From positions 434,001 to 498,000 of the forward strand of contig CAWINY010000004.1 of the NCBI GenBank assembly GCA_963837635.1: DNA of 64,000 nt, read 5' to 3'. The notes under the pieces were generated by a model. It ran no database searches. It was not told the origin of the DNA and saw only the letters and a program-made list of their open reading frames with translations. Below are positions 29,876 to 38,878 of this stretch, piece by piece; the stretch's first letter is position 1, and each line of letters starts with the position of its first letter. The stretch is from CAWINY01 sp963837635. GTDB taxonomy: Bacteria > Acidobacteriota > Terriglobia > Terriglobales > Acidobacteriaceae. The position numbers were made by a program, and so were the translations under genes.

Positions 29876-30466
29876 ATGGCAATTCGCGCAAAAAGACTAT
29901 GGCTGCTTCTGGGCTGTATCCCGGTACTGTGGCTGGCCGGATGTTCCAATTTCGGCAAGGTTGACCAGGGACGGGTGATCGCCTACGACAAACAGCAAGG
30001 AGTGGTCACCATCATTCGAGAGTCAACTACTGAACCGCCACAACCCAATGTGCTGCCTCCTTTGGCGATCCGGGTTCCACAGGACCCGAAAGAAATGGGT
30101 CCGGCGCCCGAGGCTGGCAAGCGGTTGCAGCTTGATACCAAGAACCACCAACTCGTGTTCTTCGATGTGCAATCGGAGACCATAAAAACCATCAACTACA
30201 CGCCATTGTCCGTAGTGGCGGACGTGAGCTGGGATGATCCCCGGGTCAAGGGGGTATCATTTCCTGCGATCGACCGGCAGAAGAAGACGATCACTCTGTA
30301 TTCCGGGCGAGAGAAGAAGCTGGTCACGCTCACCGTGGCGGATGAGTATTTCGCCCTGCCCGCTGATGTCTGGAAATCGGGTGACACCGTTCGCTATTAC
30401 TATAAAGAACCAGGCCAGGCACTTCGGCTGATGAACGTCACCAAGACGAACATCATGAAGAGCTGA
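29876..30466 (+). CDS. Lipoprotein, DUF4881-like
   Basis: 196 residues. Signal peptide with a lipobox (LWLLLGCIPVLWLAGC) and Cys at about residue 23, so it should be lipid-anchored. The mature part is beta-rich (GRVIAYDKQQGVVTIIRES; TITLYSGREKKLVTLTVADEYFALPADVWKSGD). From memory it resembles DUF4881 lipoproteins found in the same operon in Desulfovibrio. GGAGC lies before the ATG; the gap from the permease gene is 14 bp. Confidence 0.8.
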   Translation: MAIRAKRLWLLLGCIPVLWLAGCSNFGKVDQGRVIAYDKQQGVVTIIRESTTEPPQPNVLPPLAIRVPQDPKEMGPAPEAGKRLQLDTKNHQLVFFDVQSETIKTINYTPLSVVADVSWDDPRVKGVSFPAIDRQKKTITLYSGREKKLVTLTVADEYFALPADVWKSGDTVRYYYKEPGQALRLMNVTKTNIMKS

Positions 30467-30515
30467 GCCACAGGAGGGCAGAACCTTCCTGCAGGACGAC
30501 GCGCAAGGGAAATCG

Positions 30516-33077
30516 ATGGCGTGGTGGCACAAACAGCAGCATCAAACCGAGGCGCCGGCGGCAGCTCAAGAGAGAATCCGCCGGCGCTTTAACAGTTTTC
30601 GCGAGCTTTTGGCACTCAATACCGACTGTCTGGAACTTCTGTCCGGAATCCAGGAGGACCTACAGTTTACGGTTCCTACCCGAGCCTTGCTGGATGCCCG
30701 GGTCGCATCGGTGTTCGAGAAGGCCAAAACGGTAGTAGCCAGACTGGAGGAGCTAACTGGCTACAGTTACAGCGACCTGACCAAGACGGTGGAAGCCCAG
30801 CGAGCGGAGGTGGAACGATACATCGCCACGCGTGAGGAGTTTCACAATCCGGATGTCTCGGCATCCCTGACTCAAGTTGACATGGGCGCGGTGGCCCAAG
30901 CAGGGTCGAAGGCCGCGGCCCTTGGCGAAATCAAGAACCGGCTGGGGCTGCCCGTACCGGAAGGATATGTCATCACCGCGGAGGCCTACCATCAGTTCTG
31001 CGGCAAGAGCTGTTGGGAACAGATCCGCGACTTGACGCGAAACATTGATTTGAACAATCCTGCCAGCCTGGCGGATGTCTCCGCCAAACTCACCGGGTTG
31101 GTTATGGGTCAGCCTGTCCCGCGCAATGTGGAGGTTGCTTTGACCGAACGCGGGCGCCAACTGGCGGCGAGCGGGGCCGCGATCGCGGTCCGGTCGAGTG
31201 CGGTAGGTGAGGGTGGCGAATACAGTTTTGCGGGACAGTTTGTCAGCCTTCTGAATGTTCCAGTGGACCAGATTGTTGAGGGCTATAAGAGGGTCGTAGC
31301 CGGTCGCTTCAGCGAACGCGCGCTCTTTTATCGTTTGTCGTCCGGCCTGTCGGAAATCGACTCCCCAATGGCAGCCCTGTGTCTTGCCGTGGTACCCGCG
31401 AAGGCGTCCGGAATCCTCTATTCCCACGATCCACAAGACGCCCGAAGCAACACGCTATGGGTTACGTCGACGCATGGCCTTGCACTCGACATCGCTGGAG
31501 GCCGTGCCCCGGCAGACCTCTTTGTGCTCTCGCGCAAGCGGCCCTACGCGGTGATTGACCAGAGCATCGCCCTTAAGAAGGAGGCGATTTCCCTTGCCTC
31601 ATGGGGCGGGATCGAACGCAGGGCGCTTGACGATGCGCTGGCTACGGCGCCAAGCCTGAGCACCAGAGAACTGAGCGCCCTGGCGGAACTGGCGCTGCAA
31701 ATCGAAAAGCATTTTGGAACTGCGCAGGATATCGAATGGGTTATCGATCACTCAGGACAAATATGGATCGTGCAGTCCCGGCCGCTGGTGCTGGCCGACT
31801 CACCCGTGTTGGCCAAAGGGCAGCCCAAGGGTGAACCGATTTTGACTGGTGGCCGAACCGTTTATCCGGGGCGAGTTTCGGGACCGGCATGCCTGGTAGA
31901 GGACCTCAACTCCTTGAGGGAGACTCCGTCGGGAGCCATTCTGTTTCTGCACAAGGCGTCGCCGGGCATCGTCAGCGTCTTTCCCAAGGTGGTGGGAGTA
32001 GTCACCGAGACGGGTAGCGTTGCCGGGCATGCCGCCGCTCTTTTACGGGAGGCGAGAATTGCTTCCGTGTTTGGTTTGAACGGTGCCTTTGAGCGCCTTC
32101 GAAACGGCGACCCGGTCAGTCTCGATGCGGTGCAACCGCGCGTCTATGCGGGGAACTTCTGGCCCACCCAAGTGATTGAGCCGATTATTCGTGAGCGTTA
32201 TCGCGAGCGATCCGAGCATGCCGATCCCATCAATCGTCGGCTGCTGGTCCTTCATCTGCTCGATCCCGCGGCATCGGACTTTCGTCCGCGCGGCTGCCAG
32301 TCGGCCCACGACGTACTTCGCTTCTGCCACGAGAAGGGGGTGGAAGCCATGTTCGCCGTGAACGACATCGAGATGGAAAACAATGCCCAGTGTTCGAAGC
32401 GGCTGCTTGCCCAAGTGCCTATCAGGCTATATGTACTGGATTTGGGCGGAGGGCTCGCGCTTGAGGATCCGGCAAGCCCGGATGTGGCGCCAACTCAGAT
32501 TGTGTCCCGGCCTTTTCAGGCGCTATGGCGCGGCCTTACTCATCCGGATGTAAGCTGGCGACGCGGTATGCCCGTCAGTCTCAGCGATGTGCATTCGGTC
32601 ATGCAGAGTTCGATCGTGTCGCAATCGGCCGCCATGCGCGCTTTGGGAGACCGCAGCTACCTCCTAGTGGCGGACGAATACTTGAACTTGAACTCCCGGT
32701 TGGCCTATCACTTCACGCTTCTGGATACCTGTCTTTCCGATGTCGCCGGCCACAACTACATTTCGTTCCGGTTCGCCGGAGGAGGTTCTAACCAGGAGAG
32801 GCGTAACCTGAGGGCCTGCTTTATCGAGGCATGCCTGGCACATTATGGCTTTGTCGCCAACCGGCGCGGCGATGTGGTCAATGCGTGGTTCAAGAATGCG
32901 CCCGCGGAAGCTGTCGAGAGCCGGTTGGACATTCTGGGACGACTCATGGCCTGCGCCAGCCAGCTCGATATGTACATGTCCAGCCAGGCGATAATGCGCT
33001 CCTATGTGCAGCAGTTTGTGGAAGGCAATTACGCATCCTTTCTGCGGGAAACCAAAGCTCAGACGCAGAGCGTATGA
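30516..33077 (+). CDS. PEP synthase-like enzyme: ATP-grasp plus phosphohistidine swivel domain, unknown C-terminal domain
   Basis: 853 residues. Residues 1-125: helical, unique. ~130-425: pyruvate-phosphate-dikinase-type ATP-grasp (KAAALGEIKNRLGLPVPEGY; VRSSAVGEG at ~225; EWVI at ~407; QSRPL at ~420). ~430-540: swivel domain with phosphohistidine motif GSVAGHAAALLREARIASVFG (His ~505). The C-terminal ~310 residues do not look like the PEP-binding TIM barrel of PpsA or PpdK, so the acceptor of the phosphoryl group is unknown. It is the last gene of the TSUP operon, 49 bp after the lipoprotein. The active-site residues look kept. Confidence 0.85.
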   Translation: MAWWHKQQHQTEAPAAAQERIRRRFNSFRELLALNTDCLELLSGIQEDLQFTVPTRALLDARVASVFEKAKTVVARLEELTGYSYSDLTKTVEAQRAEVERYIATREEFHNPDVSASLTQVDMGAVAQAGSKAAALGEIKNRLGLPVPEGYVITAEAYHQFCGKSCWEQIRDLTRNIDLNNPASLADVSAKLTGLVMGQPVPRNVEVALTERGRQLAASGAAIAVRSSAVGEGGEYSFAGQFVSLLNVPVDQIVEGYKRVVAGRFSERALFYRLSSGLSEIDSPMAALCLAVVPAKASGILYSHDPQDARSNTLWVTSTHGLALDIAGGRAPADLFVLSRKRPYAVIDQSIALKKEAISLASWGGIERRALDDALATAPSLSTRELSALAELALQIEKHFGTAQDIEWVIDHSGQIWIVQSRPLVLADSPVLAKGQPKGEPILTGGRTVYPGRVSGPACLVEDLNSLRETPSGAILFLHKASPGIVSVFPKVVGVVTETGSVAGHAAALLREARIASVFGLNGAFERLRNGDPVSLDAVQPRVYAGNFWPTQVIEPIIRERYRERSEHADPINRRLLVLHLLDPAASDFRPRGCQSAHDVLRFCHEKGVEAMFAVNDIEMENNAQCSKRLLAQVPIRLYVLDLGGGLALEDPASPDVAPTQIVSRPFQALWRGLTHPDVSWRRGMPVSLSDVHSVMQSSIVSQSAAMRALGDRSYLLVADEYLNLNSRLAYHFTLLDTCLSDVAGHNYISFRFAGGGSNQERRNLRACFIEACLAHYGFVANRRGDVVNAWFKNAPAEAVESRLDILGRLMACASQLDMYMSSQAIMRSYVQQFVEGNYASFLRETKAQTQSV

Positions 33078-33117
33078 CTTGTTGCCTCTCGAAAAATTGG
33101 GTGCGGAAAACAGGGAC

Positions 33118-33174
33118 GGTGCCCCACATCTACCCGCTTCTGGCAGATGTGGGTTCCTAAAATTCCCACATCTG
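33118..33174. repeat. GTGCCCCACATCTGC-type palindrome (copy 1)
   Basis: GGTGCCCCACATCTACC, then GGCAGATGTGGG, then CCCACATCTGC: two alternative hairpins sharing the middle arm. Family members at 52328-52364, 57544-57575 (inside polA) and 59044-59134. Confidence 0.8.
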
Positions 33175-33215
33175 CTAGGATCGCGTCCCGCAAATACGTT
33201 GAATAAGTATCGGTT

Positions 33216-33308
33216 GTCATCCTGACGCTGAGCGCATTGGCCCTCAGCCGATAAAGCGGCTGCGAATAACAACCGACTTACGGCGCGGCTGAAGCCGCGC
33301 CCTTTCAA
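33216..33308. repeat. Composite repeat with GGCTGAAGCCGCGCCCTTTCAA
   Basis: Begins TGTCATCCTGACGCTGAGCG (like the GTCATCC family), followed by CCTCAGCCG...CGGCTG and ending GCGGCTGAAGCCGCGCCCTT. The last block also occurs at 1461-1491 downstream of the first IS1380 copy. Confidence 0.7.
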
Positions 33309-33381
33309 ACAAGCGCCCCGTTAATGTGCGGTATTTGTGACGCACTACACTAGCTTACATGCGAAAGTCACACACTCTTAG

Positions 33382-33438
33382 GCGTGAGAAACCCCGGCGC
33401 CTCGGTACTATACCGAGGCGCCCGCGAAGTTCTCACGC
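33382..33438. repeat. Nested perfect hairpin between convergent genes
   Basis: Inner arms GGCGCCTCGGTA (33396-33407) and TACCGAGGCGCC (33411-33422) pair perfectly over 12 bp around a 3-nt loop. Outer arms GCGTGAGAA (33382-33390) and TTCTCACGC (33430-33438) pair perfectly over 9 bp. It lies between the 3' ends of the PEP-domain and universal stress genes but has no T-tract on either strand. Confidence 0.8.
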
Positions 33439-33455
33439 TACGAATCGTGCCATCT

Positions 33456-34388
33456 TCAGCGCGGAGCCGGTTTCTCGACGCCCAGTCCCACTGTTAGAAC
33501 AGGGCAGGGTGCTTCGCATACCATGCGATAGGCTAAATGCAGGGCGGCGTCAGTTTCCCATTCCCCGGTCATGAGTGCGTTCACCGGCGCTCCCAATACC
33601 ACTCGATATGCCAACTCCGTGAGGTGGCTCGGTATGATCGTCGGCCGGTCGACGCCGAGAACAATCAGGTCGGCCTGGCGCGCAGCCGCGGCATTGAGGA
33701 TCTTTTGGAAGCGTTCTCCCGCCTGCACCAGCGTATCGGGTGGCTGGATCGTTTTGAATTCGGAAGCAATCAACTCCAGCATGGGCTTGGCGAGATCCGC
33801 GTCGGCGTTGGTTTCGGCTACGTGCATGAGGGTCAAGCGCGCATCCCGCTTCTGGGCCATTGAGGCGGCAAGAAGCTCCGCATAATGATTTCGAGAGTTC
33901 GGATCGATGGCACAAAGCAGATGCTTGAAATCACCATCGTGGTACGAGGGGACATTGGGGCCGATCGTCAGGACCGGACAAGGTGCACTCCGAAAAATAG
34001 ACTCGGCCACGGAGCCCATCACGATTTTGCTGAGTCCGGTTCGCCCGTGCGTACCGATGATCACCAGGTCCATGCCCAGCTTCAGTACGAGTTCCCTTAA
34101 GACATGCCAAGCATCGCCGGTCTCGATCAGGGGGATATGCCGTAGACCTTGGAGATTCTCGTCGGATTCCAGATCCTCCATCTCATGCAACGCGATGCTT
34201 TCCGTGGATTCGACATTCGCTTCGAGCCCAACCGTTTCCGTGGGAATTACGTGCGCCAGAAACAGCGTAGAGTCATATTGCAGAGCCAGACTCCGCGCGT
34301 ATGGCAGTACGGCCCGTGAACAAGCGGAAAAATCAGTTGCTATCAGAACGTTCTGAAATAAAATGCGAGATTGAGCTGCAATAGCCAT
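33456..34388 (-). CDS. Universal stress protein, tandem UspA domains
   Basis: 310 residues, two Usp domains. Domain 1 (~10-150): NVLIATDFSACSRAVLPYA, and ATP-binding motif GTHGRTGLSKIVMGSVAESI with the G-2x-G-9x-G-S pattern kept. Domain 2 (~160-305): FKHLLCAIDPNS and a degenerate GVDRPTIIPSHLTELAYRVVLGAP. Each ends in PCPVLT(I/V)G. Cytoplasmic stress protein, probably nucleotide-binding through domain 1. AGGAGG lies just before ATG. It is convergent to the TSUP/PEP operon and may belong to the same stress response. Confidence 0.93.
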   Translation of the reverse strand: MAIAAQSRILFQNVLIATDFSACSRAVLPYARSLALQYDSTLFLAHVIPTETVGLEANVESTESIALHEMEDLESDENLQGLRHIPLIETGDAWHVLRELVLKLGMDLVIIGTHGRTGLSKIVMGSVAESIFRSAPCPVLTIGPNVPSYHDGDFKHLLCAIDPNSRNHYAELLAASMAQKRDARLTLMHVAETNADADLAKPMLELIASEFKTIQPPDTLVQAGERFQKILNAAAARQADLIVLGVDRPTIIPSHLTELAYRVVLGAPVNALMTGEWETDAALHLAYRMVCEAPCPVLTVGLGVEKPAPR

Positions 34389-34998
34389 AAGACCTCCTCA
34401 TTTTCCGCAGACTAGGAGCCCTAGACCCTTCGCTCGCCTTGTTGGATACCTCGACTCACCGCCGTACTCCCGTAATTGACTAACCGGCATGGCGAATTAC
34501 AGCCGTCTCCCGAACATCCCGGCACCGGTCTTTCCCTGCCCTCAACACAACAGCAAGACCTTGGTCATAGCTCGTGACAGGAAACTGCATGTTTCGTACC
34601 AAACCAATGCCGCTGTGGCCCTGCAAGCGCTCCCGGGAAGGCATCCGAATTTGAGAGCTCCGGGAGCACGCCTTCTCCCGATTCAGTTGCGCGCACGGCC
34701 CCGAATGTACCCGTGGACGGGTTTTTGGGTCGCGGATACGCTCTTGGAGAGGCTCGCGAGCCCTAAACCACCGGCTCTGCATGGGGATACTTACGAAATC
34801 GTAAGGTATGCATCACCAACTGAAGACGGACACTATGAGTTGAAAGCTTTGGCTACTCCTGTACCAACGCGGGCCACGCGACGAATCACCGTCACCGGTG
34901 GCGTATTTTCGTCAAGGCTAGTGCTGGCACGAAAAAGTCGTCTGCGGGGATGGCTGCACTCCGGCTCTTTGGCAGCCCGTGCAGCATCCAAATAAGCG
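34389..34998. other. Gene-free stretch upstream of universal stress gene
   Basis: 610 bp. A 168-codon open frame exists at 34489-34995 but its composition (Arg/Pro/Ala/Leu-rich, no domain) looks non-coding. A small palindrome, CTTACGAAATCGTAAG, is at 34792-34807. The universal stress promoter should lie at the left end. Confidence 0.45.
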
Positions 34999-36692
34999 CT
35001 AGCCTGCACTATTCGTGAAGGTGCCGCGAGCGGTAGTCGGCGCCGCGATTTTGCGGCGAAGATGCGCGTTGCTGCGTGATGTTCGTTGGATCACCGGGGA
35101 CGACGAGCTTGGGTGTGTGCGAAATGGGTATGGCGTGGCTTTTCGAGCAAAGCTTTCCCTCGTACGCCATTTTGCGCAACATTTGAAACTTATGTTTCGG
35201 GGCGTTGCGAGGCCGCGTTATCCGGGCGAGGCGCCCAGTGCCAGCGCCACTTGCCGGAAGGTGGGCAGGAACGGGAACGACGCGGGCAGGTGTACGACCA
35301 CGCGGCGAACCGAAACCAGCACCCGGGCACCCAGTTTCAGCAACCGTTCCCGGAGGGTCCAGACCTGAGCTCGCGCACAGCTGGTGTGCGCGGCTTGCAG
35401 CCGTAGTTCCTGCATCAGGACGTAGGCGGCAGCGGTGAGCAGCACGCGGAGCTGGTTCGCCCAGAAGTCGCTGCAACTGGTGCGGTCGATCTGGAGATCG
35501 TGCAGTTCTTTTATTCGATTCTCTATTTCGCCACGCTGGCAGTACACCTTTTCATAGAGCCATTGCGGACTCTGCTTCATGTTGGTGATGACAAAGCGCG
35601 GATTATCTTTCGGCTTCTTACCCTCGGCACGCACCACCTCGGCCTTGATGATGATGCGACGTTGTTGCGGCCACGTTTGGGCCGCATAGTTGGCTTCGCC
35701 GTAAATGTGTTCGGTCTTTCCGCTCTGCCGCGAGAGCCGGCGGGCCTGCCGCATGGCTGGTTTGGCCTTGCGCTTCAACACCGCGTTTTTGGCCATCGCA
35801 ATGACGTACTCAAGGTTGGGCTCTGCATCCAGGAAGTCGAGCAGATCGGGATGCGCGAAACCGCCGTCGAGGCGCACGCGGATCCGCGCACCCGGAAAGC
35901 AATAGTGGATCATATTCAGCAGGCGACGCAAAATTCCCATCGCTCCTACCACGGCGGTCACGTTGCCGGGACGCAGCACCGCCGCGCATAGGTACTGTTC
36001 GGCTTCGTCGTTGAAGCTCACAAATCCCATCACCGGCAGGTAGCACCAGCTGTCATAGTGTCCGTTGAAGAACGATAGCTGCTGGGCGCCGTGGGTGGGG
36101 TCGTCGGTTGGATCCAGGTCGATGGTGACGCGGCGGGCGCGTCCGCGCAACCGCTGGGCATGGCGCCCGATCACGCTATCGGCCAGTGCTTCACCCAAAC
36201 GGTAGAGTTCCCTTGGGCGAATGGCGTTTTCAAAGCGCGACAGGGTTGGCTGCGAAGCCAGATCGCGGCCCGCCACCGGATCGCGGTCGAGCAACATCTT
36301 GTGAATGGGGTCGGCAGACAGGCGGGCCGAGTCGTTGGCATCCGGATAGCCGCAGGCAATCGAGAACACGCGCTGTGCCAACAACTCGCGCAAAGAATGA
36401 TCGACCTTGCCGGCTTGCCGCTTATCGCGCAGACATTCGGCCAAACTCCGGATCAATCCGTAGCGGCGGTCAGCCGCCTTCAGCAGGATGGCTCCGCCAT
36501 CGGAACTGCCTTGCCGTTGATCGAACTGCAACGCGGCGGGCTTGGCAAAACTCTCAGCGAACAACAAACACTGTGTCGTGCTATCGTCGAACACGCAGAA
36601 GCCTTTCCTGTTACCACAAACACTGTCTCAGCAACATGTTTGTAGCAGAAGAGGCTTCTCGCGTCTTCAACTTCGCGAATTATCCGGGCTAG
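34999..36692 (-). mobile_element. IS1380-family insertion sequence, copy 2 (complete)
   Basis: 1694 bp. The left end CTAGCCTGCACTATTCGTGAAG and the inverted right end CTAGCCCGGATAATTCGCGAAG match at 16 of 22 positions. CTAG at both outer edges may be a 4-bp target duplication instead of part of the repeat, giving a 1686-bp element. Contains one intact transposase gene. Confidence 0.88.
35218..36594 (-). CDS. IS1380-family DDE transposase
   Basis: 458 residues, intact. N-terminal DNA-binding region (QGSSDGGAILLKAADRRYGL; QRVFSIACGYPDANDSARL), DDE domain with first Asp in RRVTIDLDPTDDPTHGAQQL, second in VRLDGGFAHPDLLDFLDA and Glu in YCQRGEIENRIKELHDLQIDR, which is the Y(2)R/E-type motif of the family. 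The likely source of movement for both copies. Typical length for IS1380 transposases. Confidence 0.95.
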   Translation of the reverse strand: MFDDSTTQCLLFAESFAKPAALQFDQRQGSSDGGAILLKAADRRYGLIRSLAECLRDKRQAGKVDHSLRELLAQRVFSIACGYPDANDSARLSADPIHKMLLDRDPVAGRDLASQPTLSRFENAIRPRELYRLGEALADSVIGRHAQRLRGRARRVTIDLDPTDDPTHGAQQLSFFNGHYDSWCYLPVMGFVSFNDEAEQYLCAAVLRPGNVTAVVGAMGILRRLLNMIHYCFPGARIRVRLDGGFAHPDLLDFLDAEPNLEYVIAMAKNAVLKRKAKPAMRQARRLSRQSGKTEHIYGEANYAAQTWPQQRRIIIKAEVVRAEGKKPKDNPRFVITNMKQSPQWLYEKVYCQRGEIENRIKELHDLQIDRTSCSDFWANQLRVLLTAAAYVLMQELRLQAAHTSCARAQVWTLRERLLKLGARVLVSVRRVVVHLPASFPFLPTFRQVALALGASPG

Positions 36693-36838
36693 TGGGTCAT
36701 ATGGAGTAACCGTGTCAAGTTCTGCGACCCGCTAATAGGGTTGGTGGTCCTCTGTGTCCTCTGCTGTATAAAGGTTTTCTCTGGGCCTTTTGCGGTGAAA
36801 AGGATTCTTTCAAAATCTGTTTAGATCCGTTGTTGCCG

Positions 36839-38164
36839 CTATCGCTGCTGTGCCGTGGCCTGCTTTTGTAACCACTCCTCGATTTCCCGCAACGCCCGCT
36901 CGCACTGAAGCTGGTGTCGAAGTTTCTTATCGCGAATGCGTTGCTCCCACGCTGGCAGCAGGTCGAAGGTGATGTTGGCGGGCTGGAAGGTCTTTGCATC
37001 CGCGTGCGCCACATAGTGAGCGAGTGAGCCCAGCGCGGTGGCTCGTGGTGGCGCAACCGGCTCCGCGCCGCAGGCGAGGTCAGCAGCGTGGATACCCGCC
37101 ATCAGGCCCGCCGCAATCGACTCGACATAGCCTTCCACCCCGCAAATCTGGCCGGCAAACAGCACCCGCGGGTGCGCCTTCATCTGCAACGTATCGGTGA
37201 GCAGCGCCGGGGCATTGAGGTAGGTGTTGCGGTGGATCTGGCCATAGCGCAGGAATTTTGCGTTCTCCAGGCCAGGGATCATGCGCAAGACGCGCTGCTG
37301 CTCGCCAAATTTCAAATGGTTCTGGAAGCCGACGATGTTGTAGGAGTCGGCGCGCAGGTTCTCCTGCCGCAGTTGGACAACGGCGTAAGGCGTCCGGTCA
37401 GTGCGCGGGTCGCGCAGACCGACCGGCTTCATGGGGCCGAAGCGCAGCGTGTCTCGCCCCCGGCGGGCGATCTCCTCGATCGGCAGGCAGGCTTCGAAGT
37501 AGTTCAGCTTCTCCCACTCCCGCGCCTCGACCGACTCGGCGGCAAGCAACGCGTCGATGAAGCGCTCGTACTCGTCTTTGGTAAACGGGCAGTTGATATA
37601 GTCCGCGGTGCCCTTGTCGTAGCGCGCGGCCAGGTACACGCGCTCGCGGTCGATCGAGTCGGCTTCGACGATGGGGCTGATCGAGTCGTAGAAATACAAG
37701 TGCGTCGAACTGCCGCACAGGCGCGCGATCTCAGTCGAAAGCGCGTCGGAGGTCAGTGGCCCGGTGGCAATCACGGTGATGCCGTCGTCCTCGTCGATGC
37801 GGGTGACCTCTTCGCGCACGATGCGGATGTGCGGATCGCTTTCGATAGCCTCGGTCACCTTGCGCGCAAACTCGAGGCGATCGACAGCGAGGGCATGCCC
37901 GGCGGGGACCGCGGTCGCATGCGCAATCTCGAGGAGCAGCGAACCGGCCCGGCGCATTTCTTCCTTCAAAAGCCAGGGCGCGGTGTTTTCGCTCTCCGAT
38001 TTGAGCGAGTTGGAGCAGACCAGTTCGGCGAAGTCGCGGCTCTGGTGCGCTGGCGTGGAGCGCGCAGGACGCATCTCGTGGAGTTCGACTGCCAAGCCAC
38101 GCTGCGCACACTGCCAGGCGGCTTCAGCGCCCGCGAGTCCGCCACCAATGATCTTGATCGTCAT
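36839..38164 (-). CDS. trmFO: Methylenetetrahydrofolate-tRNA-(uracil-5)-methyltransferase
   Basis: 441 residues. N-terminal FAD-binding motif IIGGGLAGAEAAWQCAQRG, then HEMRPARSTPAHQS and LVCSNSLKSE, all diagnostic for TrmFO; FAGQICGVEGYVESIAAGLMAG is the second FAD-binding block. It makes m5U54 in the T-loop of tRNA with 5,10-methylene-THF and FAD. ATG 38164 starts directly at the flavin motif. Length is normal for the family. A 74-residue gene lies just upstream on the same strand. Confidence 0.97.
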   Translation of the reverse strand: MTIKIIGGGLAGAEAAWQCAQRGLAVELHEMRPARSTPAHQSRDFAELVCSNSLKSESENTAPWLLKEEMRRAGSLLLEIAHATAVPAGHALAVDRLEFARKVTEAIESDPHIRIVREEVTRIDEDDGITVIATGPLTSDALSTEIARLCGSSTHLYFYDSISPIVEADSIDRERVYLAARYDKGTADYINCPFTKDEYERFIDALLAAESVEAREWEKLNYFEACLPIEEIARRGRDTLRFGPMKPVGLRDPRTDRTPYAVVQLRQENLRADSYNIVGFQNHLKFGEQQRVLRMIPGLENAKFLRYGQIHRNTYLNAPALLTDTLQMKAHPRVLFAGQICGVEGYVESIAAGLMAGIHAADLACGAEPVAPPRATALGSLAHYVAHADAKTFQPANITFDLLPAWEQRIRDKKLRHQLQCERALREIEEWLQKQATAQQR

Positions 38165-38175
38165 AAATTCAGCAA

Positions 38176-38219
38176 AACCTTTTCACCGCAGAGGACGCGG
38201 AGAAACCTCTGCGGTGAAC
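38176..38219. repeat. TTCACCGCAGAGG-type palindrome (copy 1)
   Basis: TTTTCACCGCAGAGGACGCGGAG followed by the inverse CCTCTGCGGTGAA. It lies in the 62-bp gap between the small gene and trmFO. The same words occur at 45845-46100 and, degraded, at 36747-36800 and 49790-49830. Confidence 0.75.
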
Positions 38220-38226
38220 GCTCGCT

Positions 38227-38451
38227 TCAGGATGACAGCTTTGGAGTTCTTGCGCTATCACTGGGACGGCGCACTAACATCCACCCAGCTCGGGCCATGC
38301 TCGGTTGCGCAAGATTGTTGCTTTGAAGAAGGCGATCCCGCACGGCCCGACGATGCTGGATCGATAAGGCGCTGTATCCGCACTCGAGTTCCGCCAGGAG
38401 CTTGCGCGCGGCTTCAAGCTGGTCATTGTTTTCGTCGTTTTCGTCTTCCAT
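38227..38451 (-). CDS. Small hypothetical protein upstream of trmFO
   Basis: 74 residues from ATG 38451, which follows a perfect GGAGG at 5 nt. N-terminus acidic (EDENDENNDQLEAARKLL), middle helical (CGYSALSIQHRRAVRDRLLQ), tail basic and disordered. Not recognised. Same strand as trmFO and probably co-transcribed. Confidence 0.6.
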   Translation of the reverse strand: MEDENDENNDQLEAARKLLAELECGYSALSIQHRRAVRDRLLQSNNLAQPSMARAGWMLVRRPSDSARTPKLSS

Positions 38452-38526
38452 GGCTCCTCCTCTAAGAACGGCAAGGAATGTCGGCTCGGGCAATGGCAGT
38501 AATCGTCAAACGATGGCGGGGGTCCC

Positions 38527-38566
38527 GAAAATAAAAACGACCCACAGTGGAGGCCACCGTGGGTCG
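38527..38566 (-). terminator. Strong intrinsic terminator with no evident gene in front
   Basis: On the minus strand, CGACCCAC / GTGGGTCG arms plus inner GTGG / CCAC form a stem, followed by TTTTTATTTTC. It lies 76 bp upstream of the small gene at 38451. It either ends an unseen RNA made from 38570-38820 or acts as an attenuator for the small gene and trmFO. Confidence 0.7.
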
Positions 38567-38878
38567 CGTATGAAGGAATGCGGTAGTGTGCTAGCTGTCC
38601 CTCATAAACCGGCCCCGGTGGCACCGTACATACTGGGTGGGCATGCACGAGGACTGGGCGGCAAGGAACTTGCGGAACAGCATCATCACACATCCAAGTT
38701 AACGCATGTGAGCTTGGCGGCCAAACGCAAAATCAAGATCAGTCGCATTCGGAAAACGCCCCGCCGCATAGGGCGCAATCCGGCTTTGGAGTCGGCCCCC
38801 AAAAAGCGGCTATAATTAGGCGCTTTGCGTTCAGGCAATCGGTCCAGTTTTCAGAGACAAAGAAATGCCCCCCCCGAG

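Noticed and set aside
33118..33308. Possible CRISPR-like regularity
   Set aside because: The repeats are palindromes of different families with no regular spacing or unique spacers; no cas genes are present in the window.
34489..34995. 168-codon plus-strand reading frame
   Set aside because: Composition is Arg/Pro/Leu-rich without domain, signal or Shine-Dalgarno, and it ends exactly at the IS1380 border. I regard it as random open frame in GC-rich DNA.
38402..38815. Plus-strand frame over the orphan terminator
   Set aside because: Ser/Arg/Gly-rich, antisense to the small gene upstream of trmFO, with no start signal.
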